A model generated the notes under the pieces. It was not told where the DNA came from. It made no database searches and worked only from the letters and a program-made list of their open reading frames with translations. From Streptomyces hyaluromycini (lineage in GTDB: Bacteria > Actinomycetota > Actinomycetes > Streptomycetales > Streptomycetaceae): 64,000 bases of DNA. Positions 8,545 through 16,223 of this stretch are shown piece after piece (the first letter of the stretch is position 1; every line of letters starts with the position of its first letter). Made by a program: the position numbers and the translations under genes. The DNA lies in contig NZ_BCFL01000027.1 in the NCBI RefSeq assembly GCF_002217755.1, positions 1-64,000 on the forward strand. The letters run 5' to 3'.

Positions 8545-8583
8545 CAGCTGTCTCCGGTGACAGCTGTCTCCGGTGACAGCTGT
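8541..8583. repeat. Three tandem 16-bp units at the reductase stop codon
   Basis: The unit GTGACAGCTGTCTCCG occurs twice exactly and a third time with one change. The first copy holds the TGA stop of the reductase gene. Each unit contains the palindrome GACAGCTGTC. It runs straight into the terminator hairpin that follows. Confidence 0.8.
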
Positions 8584-8631
8584 CCCGCGTGTCCCGGGCG
8601 CACCTGGTTTCGTGCGCCCGGGACACGCGGG
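8584..8631. terminator. Bidirectional terminator between convergent genes
   Basis: A perfect 20-bp stem (8584-8603 with 8612-8631) closed by an 8-base loop. It lies between the plus-strand reductase and the minus-strand hydrolase and would stop transcription in both directions. Confidence 0.8.
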
Positions 8632-8680
8632 CCGACCCCACCCCACCGGAGCTGCCGCCCCCGGCCGCCTCCTCACTCCG

Positions 8681-9850
8681 TCACAGCGCGGCCCGTACCG
8701 CCTCGACGAGCGAGGACGCACGCGTGTCCTCGGCCCCCTCGACGATGCTGTTCATGACGTACCCGAAGGCGATGCCGTGCTCGGGGTCGGCGAAGGCCAG
8801 CGATCCGCCGCGCCCGGGGTGGCCGAAGGCGCGGGGCCCGGTCAGGGGGTTGGTCTCGACCGGCAGCATGTATCCGGAGGCGTACCGGATCGGGAGCATG
8901 ATGACCTTGTCCACCCCGGCGGCCTGCTCCGAGGTCGCCGAAGCCAGCGTCTCCGGGCTGAACAGCCGCACCCCGTCCACCTCCCCGATCAGCGCGGCGT
9001 ACATCCGGGCGAGGCCGCGCGCGGTGCCGATCCCGTTGGAGGCGGGCAGCTCCGCGGCCTGCACCTCGGCCGAGTTGAAGTCGATCTCGGCGGGGTCGGT
9101 GACGGTGAACGCCCTGTTGCTCAACGACTGAGGATCCTGCAGCGCAGCGACGAACTCCCGTACCTCCGGCGGCACGAGGTCCAGCGGTACGGTGCTCAGA
9201 TCGACCTCCGGCTTCGGATACACCATCCGGCTGACCCGCCCCCGCTCGGCCGCCGGCAGCCCGATGAAGAAGTCGAGGCCCAGCGGCCCGGCGACCTCCT
9301 CGGCGAAGAACCGCCCGGGCGTACGCCCGGAAACCCGCCGCACGACCTCGCCCACCAGCCACCCGAAGGTCCGCCCGTGATACCCGTGCGCGGTCCCCGG
9401 CTCCCACTCCGGCCGCTGTACGGCGAGCGCGTCGACCATCGGCTGCCAGCGCAACGCGTCCCCCAACGGCACCGGCGGCTCGACCGTCACCACCCCGGCC
9501 CGATGCGACAGCAACCACCGCACCGGGATCTCCGCCTTCCCCTCCGCCCCGAACTCGGGCCAGTAGGCGGCCACCGGCGCATCGAGATCCAACTCCCCCC
9601 GCTGGGCGAGCAGATGAGCCACGGTGGCGGTGGCGCCCTTGGTCGCCGAGTACACGAGCTGCAGGGTGTCCCGCTCCCACTCCCGCCCGGTGTCCGGATC
9701 GGCCACCCCACCCCACAGATCCACCACCGGCCGCCCGTCCCGATACACGCAGACAGCGGCCCCGACATCCCCCCGCTCCGCAAAGTTGGCGCGGAACGCC
9801 TCCCGCACACCTTCGAACCCGTCGGCCACTTCCCCGTGGATAGTCGTCAT
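8681..9850 (-). CDS. Class-C beta-lactamase-fold serine hydrolase (esterase-like)
   Basis: 389 residues. The Ser-x-x-Lys motif is SATK at residues 68-71 (QLVYSATKG), preceded by VVDLWGGVAD, and a downstream Y157 (HGYHGRTFGWLVGEVV) fits the second active-site tyrosine of the EstB/penicillin-binding-protein-like esterases. The C-terminal GHPGRGGSLAFADPEHGIAFGYVMN block takes the position of the KTG box (HPGRGGS). No signal peptide, so a cytosolic esterase or amidase is more likely than a true beta-lactamase. Substrate unknown. Single gene, convergent with the reductase. Confidence 0.88.
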   Translation of the reverse strand: MTTIHGEVADGFEGVREAFRANFAERGDVGAAVCVYRDGRPVVDLWGGVADPDTGREWERDTLQLVYSATKGATATVAHLLAQRGELDLDAPVAAYWPEFGAEGKAEIPVRWLLSHRAGVVTVEPPVPLGDALRWQPMVDALAVQRPEWEPGTAHGYHGRTFGWLVGEVVRRVSGRTPGRFFAEEVAGPLGLDFFIGLPAAERGRVSRMVYPKPEVDLSTVPLDLVPPEVREFVAALQDPQSLSNRAFTVTDPAEIDFNSAEVQAAELPASNGIGTARGLARMYAALIGEVDGVRLFSPETLASATSEQAAGVDKVIMLPIRYASGYMLPVETNPLTGPRAFGHPGRGGSLAFADPEHGIAFGYVMNSIVEGAEDTRASSLVEAVRAAL

Positions 9851-9952
9851 GCCCTCATCCTGGCACCGGGGCCGCTCTCAAGCGGTGGATGCCGCAGGCG
9901 AGTTGGAGCAGCGGGAGCCGGCCCGTCCCATCCGAGTGCACCCGAAAAAATC

Positions 9953-9997
9953 GTCAATTATAAGTTGACGCTCACGGATCGTCAACTTAAGATTGAC
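9953..9997 (+). promoter_or_regulatory. Two palindromic operators in the Clp-N gene promoter
   Basis: Two 17-bp pseudo-palindromes of the form GTCAA-N7-TTGAC or GTCAA-N7-ATTGAC lie at 9953-9969 and 9981-9997, with centres 28 bp apart, ending three bases before the ATG. Each also contains a TTGAC -35-like hexamer. The sites are unusually AT-rich for this genome. The product of the gene has an N-terminal helix-turn-helix, so autoregulation is likely, and the transcript may be leaderless. Confidence 0.65.
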
Positions 9998-9999
9998 GC

Positions 10000-10704
10000 A
10001 TGAGCCCACTCGACATCAGCCTGGCCGACTTGATCGCCCGTCTCGACGAGGAACTCCCCGAAGCCAGCGAACTGGCCCGCATCAGCGAGGCCCGCCTGCG
10101 CGCCCAGACCCTGTCCGACCTCGGTGACCAGCTCATCGACCACTACGTCAGCAAGGCCAAGCAGGTCGGCGCGTCATGGACGCAGATCGGCGACGCCATC
10201 GGCGTGTCCAAGCAGGCCGCCCAACAACGCCACGCGCCCGCCGCGTTCGACCGGTTCACCAACCTGAACCGGCACAGCATCGTGCTGGCCCAGGAGGCCG
10301 CCCGCACGCACAAGCACGACTCCATCGGCACCGAACACCTCCTCCTCGGCCTGCTCGGCGAACCACAGGGCCTGGCGTACGAGGTGCTGATCGCCAAGAC
10401 CGAGTCGGAACAACGCATCCGCGACGCCATCCAGGAAGCACTGCCGCCGGCCGGAGAGAAGTCCCTGCGAGGCCACATCCCATTCCATGAGCAGAGCAAG
10501 GAGGCCATCGGCCAGGCCCGCCGTGCATCGACCGACCTCGGCCACGACTGGGTCGGCACGGAACACACACTCCTGGGCCTCATCCGCGTGGCGCAGAGCC
10601 CGGCCGCCCAGCTCCTGCGCGCCCTCGGCTTCACGTCGGAGGAACTCCACGAGACTGTAAAGACCGAGATCAACAAGCGGCTCGCCGCGCGCGACGACCG
10701 CTGA
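10000..10704 (+). CDS. Helix-turn-helix plus Clp N-terminal repeat protein
   Basis: 234 residues without any AAA+ module. Residues ~1-75 form a helical region with a helix-turn-helix-like stretch (GASWTQIGDAIGVSKQAAQQR). Two Clp R-domain repeats follow (NRHSIVLAQEAARTHKHDSIGTEHLLLGLL near 90-120 and AIGQARRASTDLGHDWVGTEHTLLGLIR near 165-200). In ClpA/ClpC these repeats bind substrates and adaptors; stand-alone versions fused to DNA-binding segments occur in Streptomyces and are thought to sense protein-quality stress. Two palindromes sit in its promoter. Ordinary GC content. The role as a regulator of the Clp system is inference. Confidence 0.85.
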   Translation: MSPLDISLADLIARLDEELPEASELARISEARLRAQTLSDLGDQLIDHYVSKAKQVGASWTQIGDAIGVSKQAAQQRHAPAAFDRFTNLNRHSIVLAQEAARTHKHDSIGTEHLLLGLLGEPQGLAYEVLIAKTESEQRIRDAIQEALPPAGEKSLRGHIPFHEQSKEAIGQARRASTDLGHDWVGTEHTLLGLIRVAQSPAAQLLRALGFTSEELHETVKTEINKRLAARDDR

Positions 10705-10871
10705 CGAATCGACCAGTTTGCCGTGGAGGACTCGGCCAAGCCGAACCGGACCACTCACCTGCAGCCCTGTTGAGTCCTTTGCACTTCCCGCGCCAGCCAG
10801 CCGCCGAGATCCTCGAACGCCTGCGTCATTTTCGAGGGGCACCCTCAAAATAAGGGGGGATCCGGGTACGG

Positions 10872-10906
10872 GTAGTGCCCAGGAAGCAAGAACTCCTGGG
10901 CACTAC
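10872..10906 (+). terminator. Terminator downstream of the Clp-N gene
   Basis: A perfect 13-bp stem (GTAGTGCCCAGGA with its complement) around a 9-base loop, about 165 bases past the stop codon. Confidence 0.65.
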
Positions 10907-10989
10907 ATGCGCGTCGGTGTGCAGCGACCGCCAACGGTCCCTCGCAGCCCACCCTAGGGCCATCCAACGCAAGCCCCACCGCATCCTTC

Positions 10990-11147
10990 CCGGCCGCCCG
11001 CTCGCTTCTTCCCCGTGCTGGAGTGAGCCGAGTCAAGGGTCGGCCGGAGGCCGATCGGCGAAGCCGACGCGGACGCGCAGCGCAGCGGAGCGGGAGCGCC
11101 CTTTACTCGGCTCACGGAAGCACGACACTGACGAAGAAGCGGGCGGC
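10990..11147. repeat. Left copy of island-flanking structured repeat
   Basis: About 155 bp closely matching the reverse complement of 35859-36012. It runs from CCGGCCGCCCGCTCGCTTC to GACGAAGAAGCGGGCGGCC. Inside, 11024-11114 is bounded by long self-complementary arms (TGAGCCGAGTCAAGGG with CCCTTTACTCGGCTCA) enclosing smaller GC-rich hairpins, so it can fold as a cruciform or structured RNA. No open reading frame with coding bias lies in it. Together with the second copy it brackets all genes from the deaminase to Vsr. Confidence 0.75.
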
Positions 11148-11230
11148 CGGGGCACCCTATTGACCGACGGCTGCGAACTCGGCCTTGGTTCTTCCCGTAC
11201 CTGATCCAACGAGCCTTGCCAGCCGATACT

Positions 11231-11743
11231 TCAGAGCTTGGGTTCTACGGGGAAGGGCATCTTGTCAGCCCAACTGGCCAGGGCCGCCGCGGCGATCTTG
11301 CGGGTCTCGCCGTCGACCGAGACCTCTTCGAGGAGAGTCCGTTCTGAGTTGGGGGCGGTCAGTTCGCGGTAGTACTGAAAGTCCTCGAAGCCGTTGACCG
11401 CGACGTCATGGCTGGTGGCGGCATAGACGAGACGCGAGACGTGGGCCCAGTAGCAGGCGACCAGGCACATGGGGCACGGCTCACTGCTTGAGTACATCAC
11501 GGCGCCCTCCAAGAGGTGGCGACCGAGTTTGCTGCCGGCGGCACGGAGAGCCATGACTTCGGCGTGCGCGGTCGGATCCCGCAGTTCGATGACCGAGCTG
11601 GTGCCGGTGGCGATGACCTCTCCGTCGATGACGACCAGGGCGCCGAACGGAGTCTTGCCCTCGTCCTCCAGAGCATGGCGGGACAACTCGATGGCCTGGG
11701 CGAGGAAGGCGTGGTCCTCGGGAATCTCTGGGGAGAAGGGCAC
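11231..11743 (-). CDS. Nucleoside (cytidine/guanine-type) deaminase
   Basis: 170 residues from GTG 11743, which has GGAG six bases upstream. The zinc-dependent deaminase signature is complete: H60-A-E62 (TAHAEVMALRAAG) and PCxxC at C90/C93 (SSSEPCPMCLVACYW). The position of PCxxC and the TPFGALVV start resemble guanine/tRNA-adenosine-type deaminases more than free cytidine deaminases. Last gene of a three-gene operon after a membrane protein and an unknown protein. Because it lies inside a defence-type island it could serve nucleotide depletion during phage attack, but ordinary purine salvage is equally possible. Confidence 0.85.
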   Translation of the reverse strand: MPFSPEIPEDHAFLAQAIELSRHALEDEGKTPFGALVVIDGEVIATGTSSVIELRDPTAHAEVMALRAAGSKLGRHLLEGAVMYSSSEPCPMCLVACYWAHVSRLVYAATSHDVAVNGFEDFQYYRELTAPNSERTLLEEVSVDGETRKIAAAALASWADKMPFPVEPKL

Positions 11744-11781
11744 CTGGTCTCCAAGTCTCTGTGGGCCACTCGCGGCCACGC

Positions 11782-12327
11782 TCACATGTAGATGGAGGGA
11801 TCGGCGTCGCCGAAGGGGCCGTCCAGGTTCATGTCGTAGCCCGTGAGAGGCGTGGTGGCGCCGACCGTATGGATGATGTCCAGCGCCAGCCCGGCCCGCT
11901 GGTGGTCGGTCCAGTCGCCGTTGTCCAGCACTTCGACCATATCCGGGATGGGCGCGGACGACTGGTCGCCGCCGAGGATGAGACGGTGGATTCTGGGCGC
12001 CGGCCGGTCGGAGGTGCAGAGCAGCAGGCTGGTGGCCGACAGCCGCTGGTGCCATTCCTCGAACGCCCGGTCGACGGAGGCGGGTCGGGCCACGGCACCG
12101 GCCACGACGGGCAGATTGTGCAGGATCACGCGGTCGACGGTGAGGTCGGCACCGCGACGCAACTGGGCGTTCATGACGGCTTGATCGATCTCATTGCGGA
12201 TGCCGACAAGACCGGGTTGGAGCCACGTCAGATCGCACTGCACCAGGACGGCGGCTGTCACCTCGCTCGCCTGGAGAGCGGCGACGCGCTCGCGCCAGGC
12301 GGTCGTGTCTATGACCGGGTCCGTCAT
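11782..12327 (-). CDS. Protein of unknown function in deaminase operon
   Basis: 181 residues from ATG 12327 (MTDPVIDTTAW), with GGGAGG directly ahead. It overlaps the stop of the membrane-protein gene by four bases, so translation is coupled. Not recognised. The sequence is mixed alpha/beta with no membrane segment; it carries DLTWLQPGLVGIRNEIDQAV and a basic helix RRGADLTVDRVIL. A longer frame to 12534 lies inside the upstream gene and was rejected. Its constant position between a membrane protein and a deaminase suggests an adaptor or sensor for the three-gene unit, but nothing in the sequence proves this. Confidence 0.7.
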   Translation of the reverse strand: MTDPVIDTTAWRERVAALQASEVTAAVLVQCDLTWLQPGLVGIRNEIDQAVMNAQLRRGADLTVDRVILHNLPVVAGAVARPASVDRAFEEWHQRLSATSLLLCTSDRPAPRIHRLILGGDQSSAPIPDMVEVLDNGDWTDHQRAGLALDIIHTVGATTPLTGYDMNLDGPFGDADPSIYM

Positions 12328-14036
12328 GCTCCCTCCCGGGTGTGTGCCCCGACCAGCGTCAGGACCTTGAGACCTGCGACGACGGCTTCGATCGGTTCGG
12401 TCTCCTCGGCCGCCCCGGGAAGAACACGGGCGGCCAGAACGGCGGTGGCCTTCAGGCCGGCGGAGGGAAGTGTGGCGAGGAAGGTACGCAGCTCCATGCC
12501 GTCCCCGCGGGGCGTGAGCGGAGCCAGACGGCACGCTACGGCGAGGATCATCGCGGCGGGCCGCTGCTGCGGCACCACGTGCGGGGCGGGCACGCGGTAC
12601 GTACGGCCGACCCGACTGTGGTGCACGCGGTCACTGGCCGACCCGACCGGAGCTGTACGGGAAAGGAGTCCGAGCAGGGCCGTACGTGCCTCGTCGGCCG
12701 TGGCGAAGTACCGGTGAGTGGCGAATGTCCGCAGGTAAGCGCCCAGCAGCTGGTGGTCTGACGTGAATTCGGGACGTACGAGCTCCGGCGGGTGGACGAC
12801 GCGGCAGTCCCGCAGGGTGGCGAGCGCGGTCACCGAGGTGAGGGCCCAGAAGTGGTCGTACTCCTCGACGTCACCGAAAGCCGCACGAGCCGCGTCCGCC
12901 GCCGGGCCGGTCACGGCGTCGTCGGCGCCGAAGAGAGCCTGACGCAGCTGGGTGAGGATGGACGCGCCGTCCCAGTAGTTCCCCATGAACTTCGTGCCGG
13001 TGAGGATCTCGTACACGCCGTACATGGCACTGGCCTGGTGCGCACCGTGGAACTCGGCGAAGTCGGAGCTCCACATAAGGACTTGGTGCGGCTGCGCGAG
13101 AAGAGTGCCGAGTTCGTCGCGGGCAGTGGCGGACTTCGGATCCGGGTCGACACAGCGCAGGATCTTGAGCCGGGCATCGGTGCTCAGGGCGACCAGCTCA
13201 CGGGCGGACCGATTGGACGCGACACCGCGCACCGACATCAGCAGTGAGGTGTTGGCCAGCCAGGCGAGATAGCGGCTGAGGGCTCCGAGCGGCAGAGCCG
13301 GCTCGGGCAGGTTCCGGCACAGGCGGACGACGGAGTCGACGAGGGCGTGAGCACAGGCGGTTGCCTGGATCGGATCGGCCCCGCTGACCAGGGCGGCTCG
13401 GGCGAGCCGGTGCAGGACGTCGATATGGAGGGTGATCGCCCCCTCGGCCGCCTCCACTCCCACTTCGACCTCGACCAGTTGGTCCACGAGGTTTCTGACA
13501 GCGGTCGGATCGTTGCTCGTTACGGCCTGATTGATGGCGCCGAGGTAGGCGTTGACGACCGAGCTGTTCTCGAAGTCGTGGCCAGAGACCCTGCCGCCCG
13601 GCTGACTGAGCGACTCGGCGAGCGTCCGGCACAGCAGCCGGTTACGGCCGCCGACGCTGGCCAGACCGAAGAGCCGTATGAAGGAGAAGATCCCGAAGAT
13701 GTTGGCCAGCAGGAACAGCAGCGCGCCGTAGGTTGCGCTGATTCTGTTGTCGCCCAGCAGGCCACAGGCGGTGAAGAGGGCGGCGAACCAGCCGATGAGC
13801 ACCCACTCCCGGAAGGCGATGTGACTGTCTATCGCCTGTAAGGAGGGCCAGGAACTGGCCGCGGAGAAGGTGAGCGCGAAGATCACGGCTTCGCCGGTCA
13901 GCAGCGTGGCGAAGAAGGCGATGCTGAACTGGGTGGCGGCCACGACGTCATCGGCGCTGCGTGGATACAGGACTGCTACGACCGCGAGTACGACAGCACA
14001 CACGCACAGCACGACCTGCCGACGCCTCTGCACCAC
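12324..14036 (-). CDS. Four-helix membrane protein with large cytosolic domain
   Basis: 570 residues. Four membrane helices lie in the first ~125 residues (VVLCVCAVVLAVVAVLY; FSIAFFATLLTGEAVIFALTF; WVLIGWFAALFTACGLLG; ALLFLLANIFGIFSFIRLF). The remaining ~440 residues are soluble and helical, with no recognised motif. An N-terminal transmembrane bundle with a large cytosolic part is a frequent layout for sensors and for membrane-acting effectors. First gene of the operon leading to the deaminase; its stop overlaps the next ATG. No family assigned. Confidence 0.75.
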   Translation of the reverse strand: MVQRRRQVVLCVCAVVLAVVAVLYPRSADDVVAATQFSIAFFATLLTGEAVIFALTFSAASSWPSLQAIDSHIAFREWVLIGWFAALFTACGLLGDNRISATYGALLFLLANIFGIFSFIRLFGLASVGGRNRLLCRTLAESLSQPGGRVSGHDFENSSVVNAYLGAINQAVTSNDPTAVRNLVDQLVEVEVGVEAAEGAITLHIDVLHRLARAALVSGADPIQATACAHALVDSVVRLCRNLPEPALPLGALSRYLAWLANTSLLMSVRGVASNRSARELVALSTDARLKILRCVDPDPKSATARDELGTLLAQPHQVLMWSSDFAEFHGAHQASAMYGVYEILTGTKFMGNYWDGASILTQLRQALFGADDAVTGPAADAARAAFGDVEEYDHFWALTSVTALATLRDCRVVHPPELVRPEFTSDHQLLGAYLRTFATHRYFATADEARTALLGLLSRTAPVGSASDRVHHSRVGRTYRVPAPHVVPQQRPAAMILAVACRLAPLTPRGDGMELRTFLATLPSAGLKATAVLAARVLPGAAEETEPIEAVVAGLKVLTLVGAHTREGA

Positions 14037-14170
14037 AGCCCCCGCTCATCCCCTGCGGCTCGCCCGTCGTGACCAACTGTCCCAGGGAGTAAGGGTGTTG
14101 CCAACAGCGTGCCAGTGCCCGAAGTCACGAGTCATTCCAGGCGTCAACGAGCCGGCGCTCGCTCCGGGAC

Positions 14171-14365
14171 TCACCTCAACAGGTGGTCCGCCTTGCCGGC
14201 CTTGATGTCGAGGATCATGGTCCGCAGAGCGTCCCGACTGTCCGTGATGAAACGGTCCTCCTGGCCGTTCACCGCTATGAACGCATTGCCGGAGCTGTCC
14301 ACGCCTATCCGGAAGCACGAGTTGCCTTCCCCGCAGAACGGATCTTCCCACTGAATCTCAGGCAT
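14171..14365 (-). CDS. Small protein partner of the XRE regulator (DUF397-like position)
   Basis: 64 residues: EIQWEDPFCGEGNSCFRIGV, then SSGNAFIAVNGQEDRFITDS and an amphipathic tail ALRTMILDIKAG. In length, composition and location (eight bases after a DUF5753 XRE gene) it corresponds to the small DUF397-type proteins that accompany such regulators in Streptomyces, although the WRKSSYS motif is replaced by IQWEDPFC. Probably binds the XRE protein or modulates its action. GGAGACGTC precedes the ATG. Confidence 0.75.
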   Translation of the reverse strand: MPEIQWEDPFCGEGNSCFRIGVDSSGNAFIAVNGQEDRFITDSRDALRTMILDIKAGKADHLLR

Positions 14366-14373
14366 GACGTCTC

Positions 14374-15225
14374 CTAGAGTTCACGTGCGATGGCGTGGAT
14401 GAAGGCTCTTGAGTCGTCGGGGGACAGTGCCAGCTCCTCCATCCGGTTCAAATGAGCGCGGTACTTGGTCAATTCTGCCTCGCCGTATAGGAAGTCCGGG
14501 CCGTGGGAGTTGTCGATCTGCACGGTGTCCAGTTGTTCCGTCGGTCCTTCCGCGTACAGAACGGTCTGTCCTGCACCTGGAAAGGCTCCACTGCTGAACG
14601 GGACGACCAGAACCGTTCGGCCGTCCCGCTCGGACTGGTCCAGTAGGTGTTCGAGTTGCGCGCGGCTGACCCGGGAGCCTCCGAACTGCATCCGCAACGC
14701 CGCCTCGTGCACGATTCCGGTGAAAGTGGGTGCGGCCTCGGAGGCGAGCACCTCCTGACGGTTGTTGCGGTGGGCTGCTCTCAACGCCACTTCGTGCTCG
14801 GGTAGTTCCGGAAGGACGGCACGGAAGACCGCGAGGGCATAGTCGGTCGTCTGAAACAGGCCAGGAATGTGCACTGTGCATGCGGTGCGCATGCGAATGG
14901 CCTGCCACTCCAACTCGGCGATGTCCAGCAGACCTTGAGGAAGGGTTCCGCGATACCGCTCCCACCAGCCCGAGGTGGTGGGTGAGGCCATTTCGACCAG
15001 GGCGGCTACGTACTCCTCGTCGTCGCAACGGCAGTGGTGAGCCAGGGTGCGCAGACGTTCCTCGCTGATGCTCCGGACCCCGGACTCCATGTTGGAGATC
15101 TTTCCCCGGTCGACACCGAGGAGATTCGCGGCCTGCTCCGCGGACACTCCTGCGGCCATCCGCATCCTGCGCAACTCGTGACCGAGGCGCTTCTGACGTT
15201 GCGTCGGTACTGCCCTCGGGGCCAT
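14374..15225 (-). CDS. XRE-family regulator with DUF5753 domain
   Basis: 283 residues from ATG 15225, with GGAAGG eight bases upstream. Helix-turn-helix at ~12-70 (LGHELRRMRMAAGVSAEQAA, LLGVDRGKISNMESGVRSIS), then the DUF5753 ligand-type domain (WERYRGTLPQGLLDIAELEW, IPGLFQTTDYALAVFRAVLP, VVPFSSGAFPGAGQTVLYAE). Such proteins act with a DUF397-like partner and often with an anti-sigma-type ATPase, all three of which occur here, as in the whiJ-type developmental groups of Streptomyces. An AATTTGCC inverted repeat upstream is the likely operator. Confidence 0.92.
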   Translation of the reverse strand: MAPRAVPTQRQKRLGHELRRMRMAAGVSAEQAANLLGVDRGKISNMESGVRSISEERLRTLAHHCRCDDEEYVAALVEMASPTTSGWWERYRGTLPQGLLDIAELEWQAIRMRTACTVHIPGLFQTTDYALAVFRAVLPELPEHEVALRAAHRNNRQEVLASEAAPTFTGIVHEAALRMQFGGSRVSRAQLEHLLDQSERDGRTVLVVPFSSGAFPGAGQTVLYAEGPTEQLDTVQIDNSHGPDFLYGEAELTKYRAHLNRMEELALSPDDSRAFIHAIAREL

Positions 15226-15295
15226 GTCGATCCTTCCGTTTCGGACTCGGACGGCAGTCTGCCGTGCTGGGCGGCTCGCGAGCCACGATCGAGCT

Positions 15296-15320
15296 AATTT
15301 GCCGAAGAGTGTGGCAAATT
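15296..15320. promoter_or_regulatory. Perfect inverted repeat between XRE and ATPase genes
   Basis: AATTTGCC and GGCAAATT separated by nine bases, about 70 bases upstream of the XRE start and 170 upstream of the divergent ATPase gene. AT-rich in a GC-rich context; a good candidate operator for the XRE protein. Confidence 0.6.
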
Positions 15321-15490
15321 TACCAAGCCGTCTTCTAGCTTGGACATCGCGCCGCTCACGCACAGCGAGCAGAAGCGCATCGCGTATGCCCCCTGTTCTC
15401 TCCTGCCCTGGGAGGGGTGGCCTGCGCCAGGGCGACAGGCCACTGCTTCACGAGCAGCGCAACGAGTCAGGTGGACGAAGGAGTTGGGAC

Positions 15491-16147
15491 ATGGATTGCG
15501 GTGGATGTACGCCGAGAAGGCCTTGGGATCTTTCTTTCCCCGCCGAGCCGGCGGAAATGGCGGCGCTGCGGCGCTTGCTTCGCGCTCATCTGGGCCTCTG
15601 GGGGCTGGCGGAGCTGACGGAGTCGGCCCAGCTCTGCCTGAGCGAACTCGTCTCCAACGTGATCACTCACGTGGGCCCCGGTACCCCGACGACGCTCGCC
15701 GTCTCCATCAGCGGTACGCGCCTGCGTATCGAAGTCCATGATCCCGACACTCGGGCCTTACCGCGTCTGATCGACTCGGCTGGCGATGCCGAGGCGGGGC
15801 GCGGTATGGCCCTAGTAGCCGCGATGTCCGAGCGCTGGGGCGTCCAACTCCTGCCCGACCGCAAGATCACGTGGGTTGAACTCGCGTCGGGACTGACGGA
15901 GGCGAACGGCCACAGCAAGGACGTCCGGGTGTCCAGAGCCACGAGTTGCCTGCACCTCTACAACGCGGCGTTGCCGACCCACCTGGGGGGACCGAGCAGG
16001 CTGAGCGCCATCGCCGCGGAGGAGGTGGCGATCGACGTCATCGCCGATCTTCTTCACTGGCTTCGAGCCCATGGCCATGACGCAGATGGGGCTCTGGACC
16101 GCGCCCAGATGCAGTTCGAGGCGGACACGCGACGACCGGCATGGTGA
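15491..16147 (+). CDS. Anti-sigma-type ATP-binding protein (HATPase_c) with extension
   Basis: 218 residues from ATG 15491, preceded by AAGGAGTTG. Residues ~15-130 form an RsbW/SpoIIAB-like fold: N-box region LTESAQLCLSELVSNVITHV (E..SN..TH), DPDTRALPRL and the glycine lid GDAEAGRGMALVAAMSERWG. The remaining ~85 residues (KDVRVSRATSCLHLYNAALP to the end) are not part of the kinase fold, and many homologues lack them. It faces away from the XRE gene across the inverted repeat, the usual trio arrangement. Phosphorylation of an antagonist is possible, but no partner is encoded here. Confidence 0.85.
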   Translation: MDCGGCTPRRPWDLSFPAEPAEMAALRRLLRAHLGLWGLAELTESAQLCLSELVSNVITHVGPGTPTTLAVSISGTRLRIEVHDPDTRALPRLIDSAGDAEAGRGMALVAAMSERWGVQLLPDRKITWVELASGLTEANGHSKDVRVSRATSCLHLYNAALPTHLGGPSRLSAIAAEEVAIDVIADLLHWLRAHGHDADGALDRAQMQFEADTRRPAW

Positions 16148-16176
16148 CGGAAGGCTCCCTGACTCGGGAAGCGCGG

Positions 16177-16206
16177 CGAAGGCGCCGATCAGTGTCGGCG
16201 CCTTCG
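16177..16206. terminator. Bidirectional terminator before the drmB-like gene end
   Basis: A perfect 12-bp stem CGAAGGCGCCGA with its complement and a 6-base loop, between the plus-strand ATPase gene and the end of the long minus-strand operon, serving both. Confidence 0.75.
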
Positions 16207-16223
16207 CCAAGGCGGGGCGGACG

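Noticed and set aside
11024..11114. Considered as a CRISPR-like or integron attC-type element
   Set aside because: Only two copies in the window, inverted, with no regular spacers, Cas genes or integrase.
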